This document shows positions 63,720-64,000 of a DNA stretch of 64,000 nucleotides, piece after piece. Below the pieces are notes generated by a model. The model saw only the letters and a program-made list of their open reading frames with translations. It had not been told where the DNA came from and made no database searches. The translations under genes were made by a program, and so were the position numbers. Every line of letters begins with the position of its first letter. The stretch's first letter is position 1. Location of the stretch: positions 1 through 64,000 of the forward strand of contig NZ_SCOH01000026.1 in assembly GCF_005503445.1 (NCBI RefSeq). Direction: 5' to 3'. The stretch is from Chitinivorax sp. B (GTDB lineage Bacteria > Pseudomonadota > Gammaproteobacteria > Burkholderiales > SCOH01).

Positions 63720-64000
63720 ATGGCCTCCAGACTCAGCTCACCTGCCGATATCGCCTGCATGGTCCTCAAACGCTTAGCCGACCTGGGTTTGCCACCTACA
63801 CCGCAAAACCATGCCAAGTTCTACAACGATATTGCTGGTATCACCCAGACTGCCGGCAAGCCCGACGCTACGTCCAGTGACCTGCAACTGGTAGCCAAGG
63901 TACGGCATGTAGTGGAAGATGCTGCCGACTCCACTGGCAATCTGGCAGATCTGATCCGCAATCACAACGACGGCATCAAGACATCACTGGACACATTGCA
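63720..64000 (+). CDS. Probable diguanylate cyclase N-terminus, cut by window end
   Basis: From ATG 63720 the frame stays open to base 64000 (93 codons). It reads MASRLSSPADIACMVLKRLA, DLGLPPTPQNHAKFYNDIAG, then DLQLVAKVRHVVEDAADSTG. The pattern P-DIA--VLKRLA--GLPPTP-N---FYNDIAG is the N-terminal helical region seen in a group of soluble GGDEF proteins of betaproteobacteria. The GGDEF domain itself would lie beyond the window, so the assignment is tentative. Confidence 0.55.
   Translation, partial: MASRLSSPADIACMVLKRLADLGLPPTPQNHAKFYNDIAGITQTAGKPDATSSDLQLVAKVRHVVEDAADSTGNLADLIRNHNDGIKTSLDTL

Noticed and set aside
1..64000. tRNA, rRNA or prophage genes
   Set aside because: No tRNA cloverleaf, rRNA-like stretch, integrase or phage structural gene was recognised; the only mobile gene seen is the IS transposase.

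Overview
The window looks like chromosomal DNA of a Gram-negative betaproteobacterium, probably Neisseriales-like. Support comes from type VI secretion (T6SS) genes, a PEP-CTERM protein, the dacC-dat-ybeD-lipB-lipA cluster, mpl, a cysD/cysN pair and several families of palindromic intergenic repeats. The sequence is moderately GC-rich by eye. The T6SS membrane genes and one gene near 53.3-54.9 kb are clearly AT-richer than their surroundings. No rRNA, tRNA or CRISPR array was seen.

Layout. (1) 0-10.1 kb is a T6SS effector island: the end of a VgrG, a frameshifted DUF4123 adaptor, a VasX/BTH_I2691-type membrane effector, and then eight immunity-like paralogues in two main series (A1-A4 and B1-B4). 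Between the series lies the 3' end of a second, deleted effector gene, so the island once held at least two effector-immunity modules. (2) 10.1-15.3 kb, on the minus strand, is a 1748-aa transglutaminase-like/DUF4011/SF1 helicase/Vsr-nuclease protein, a possible defence gene. (3) 15.6-21.6 kb holds a DUF1840 gene, an MFS transporter, a phospholipase C with a C-terminal dockerin translationally coupled to a cohesin-like PEP-CTERM protein, and an orphan Tdi1-like immunity gene. (4) 21.6-26.6 kb is the lipoate/D-amino-acid/PBP cluster, with a broken GNAT gene inside it. (5) 26.9-33.8 kb carries signalling and envelope genes: an MCP, a glycine-zipper protein, a TrmB-like methyltransferase, two small proteins, a PAS-GGDEF protein and a lipoprotein. 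(6) 33.8-40.2 kb is a formate module: a FocA-like channel and a two-subunit NAD-type formate dehydrogenase, with a beta-CASP RNase-like protein downstream. (7) 40.4-52 kb is mostly housekeeping: alcohol dehydrogenase, thioesterase, TauE exporter, a two-component system, transaldolase, a DUF1615 lipoprotein, a glycine-zipper protein and cysDN. (8) 52-56.2 kb is an accessory stretch: an orphan VapB-like antitoxin, an unknown gene, an AT-rich DUF6119/TIGR04141-like gene, and an intact 1.1-kb insertion sequence with 12-bp inverted repeats and a 7-bp target duplication. (9) 56.2-64 kb has an exported NodB deacetylase-caspase-TPR fusion, a small secreted protein, two tandem PhzF genes, a methyltransferase remnant, mpl with a perfect CRP-type palindrome upstream, two palindromic repeats, and the start of a GGDEF-type gene cut by the window end.

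The items most worth a second look are the polymorphic immunity array (conserved ends, divergent membrane cores, a lost effector), the dockerin phospholipase/cohesin PEP-CTERM pair, the periplasmic deacetylase-caspase fusion, the DUF4011 helicase-nuclease, and the AT-rich DUF6119-like gene beside a fresh IS insertion. All functional assignments come from reading motifs; no database search was run.
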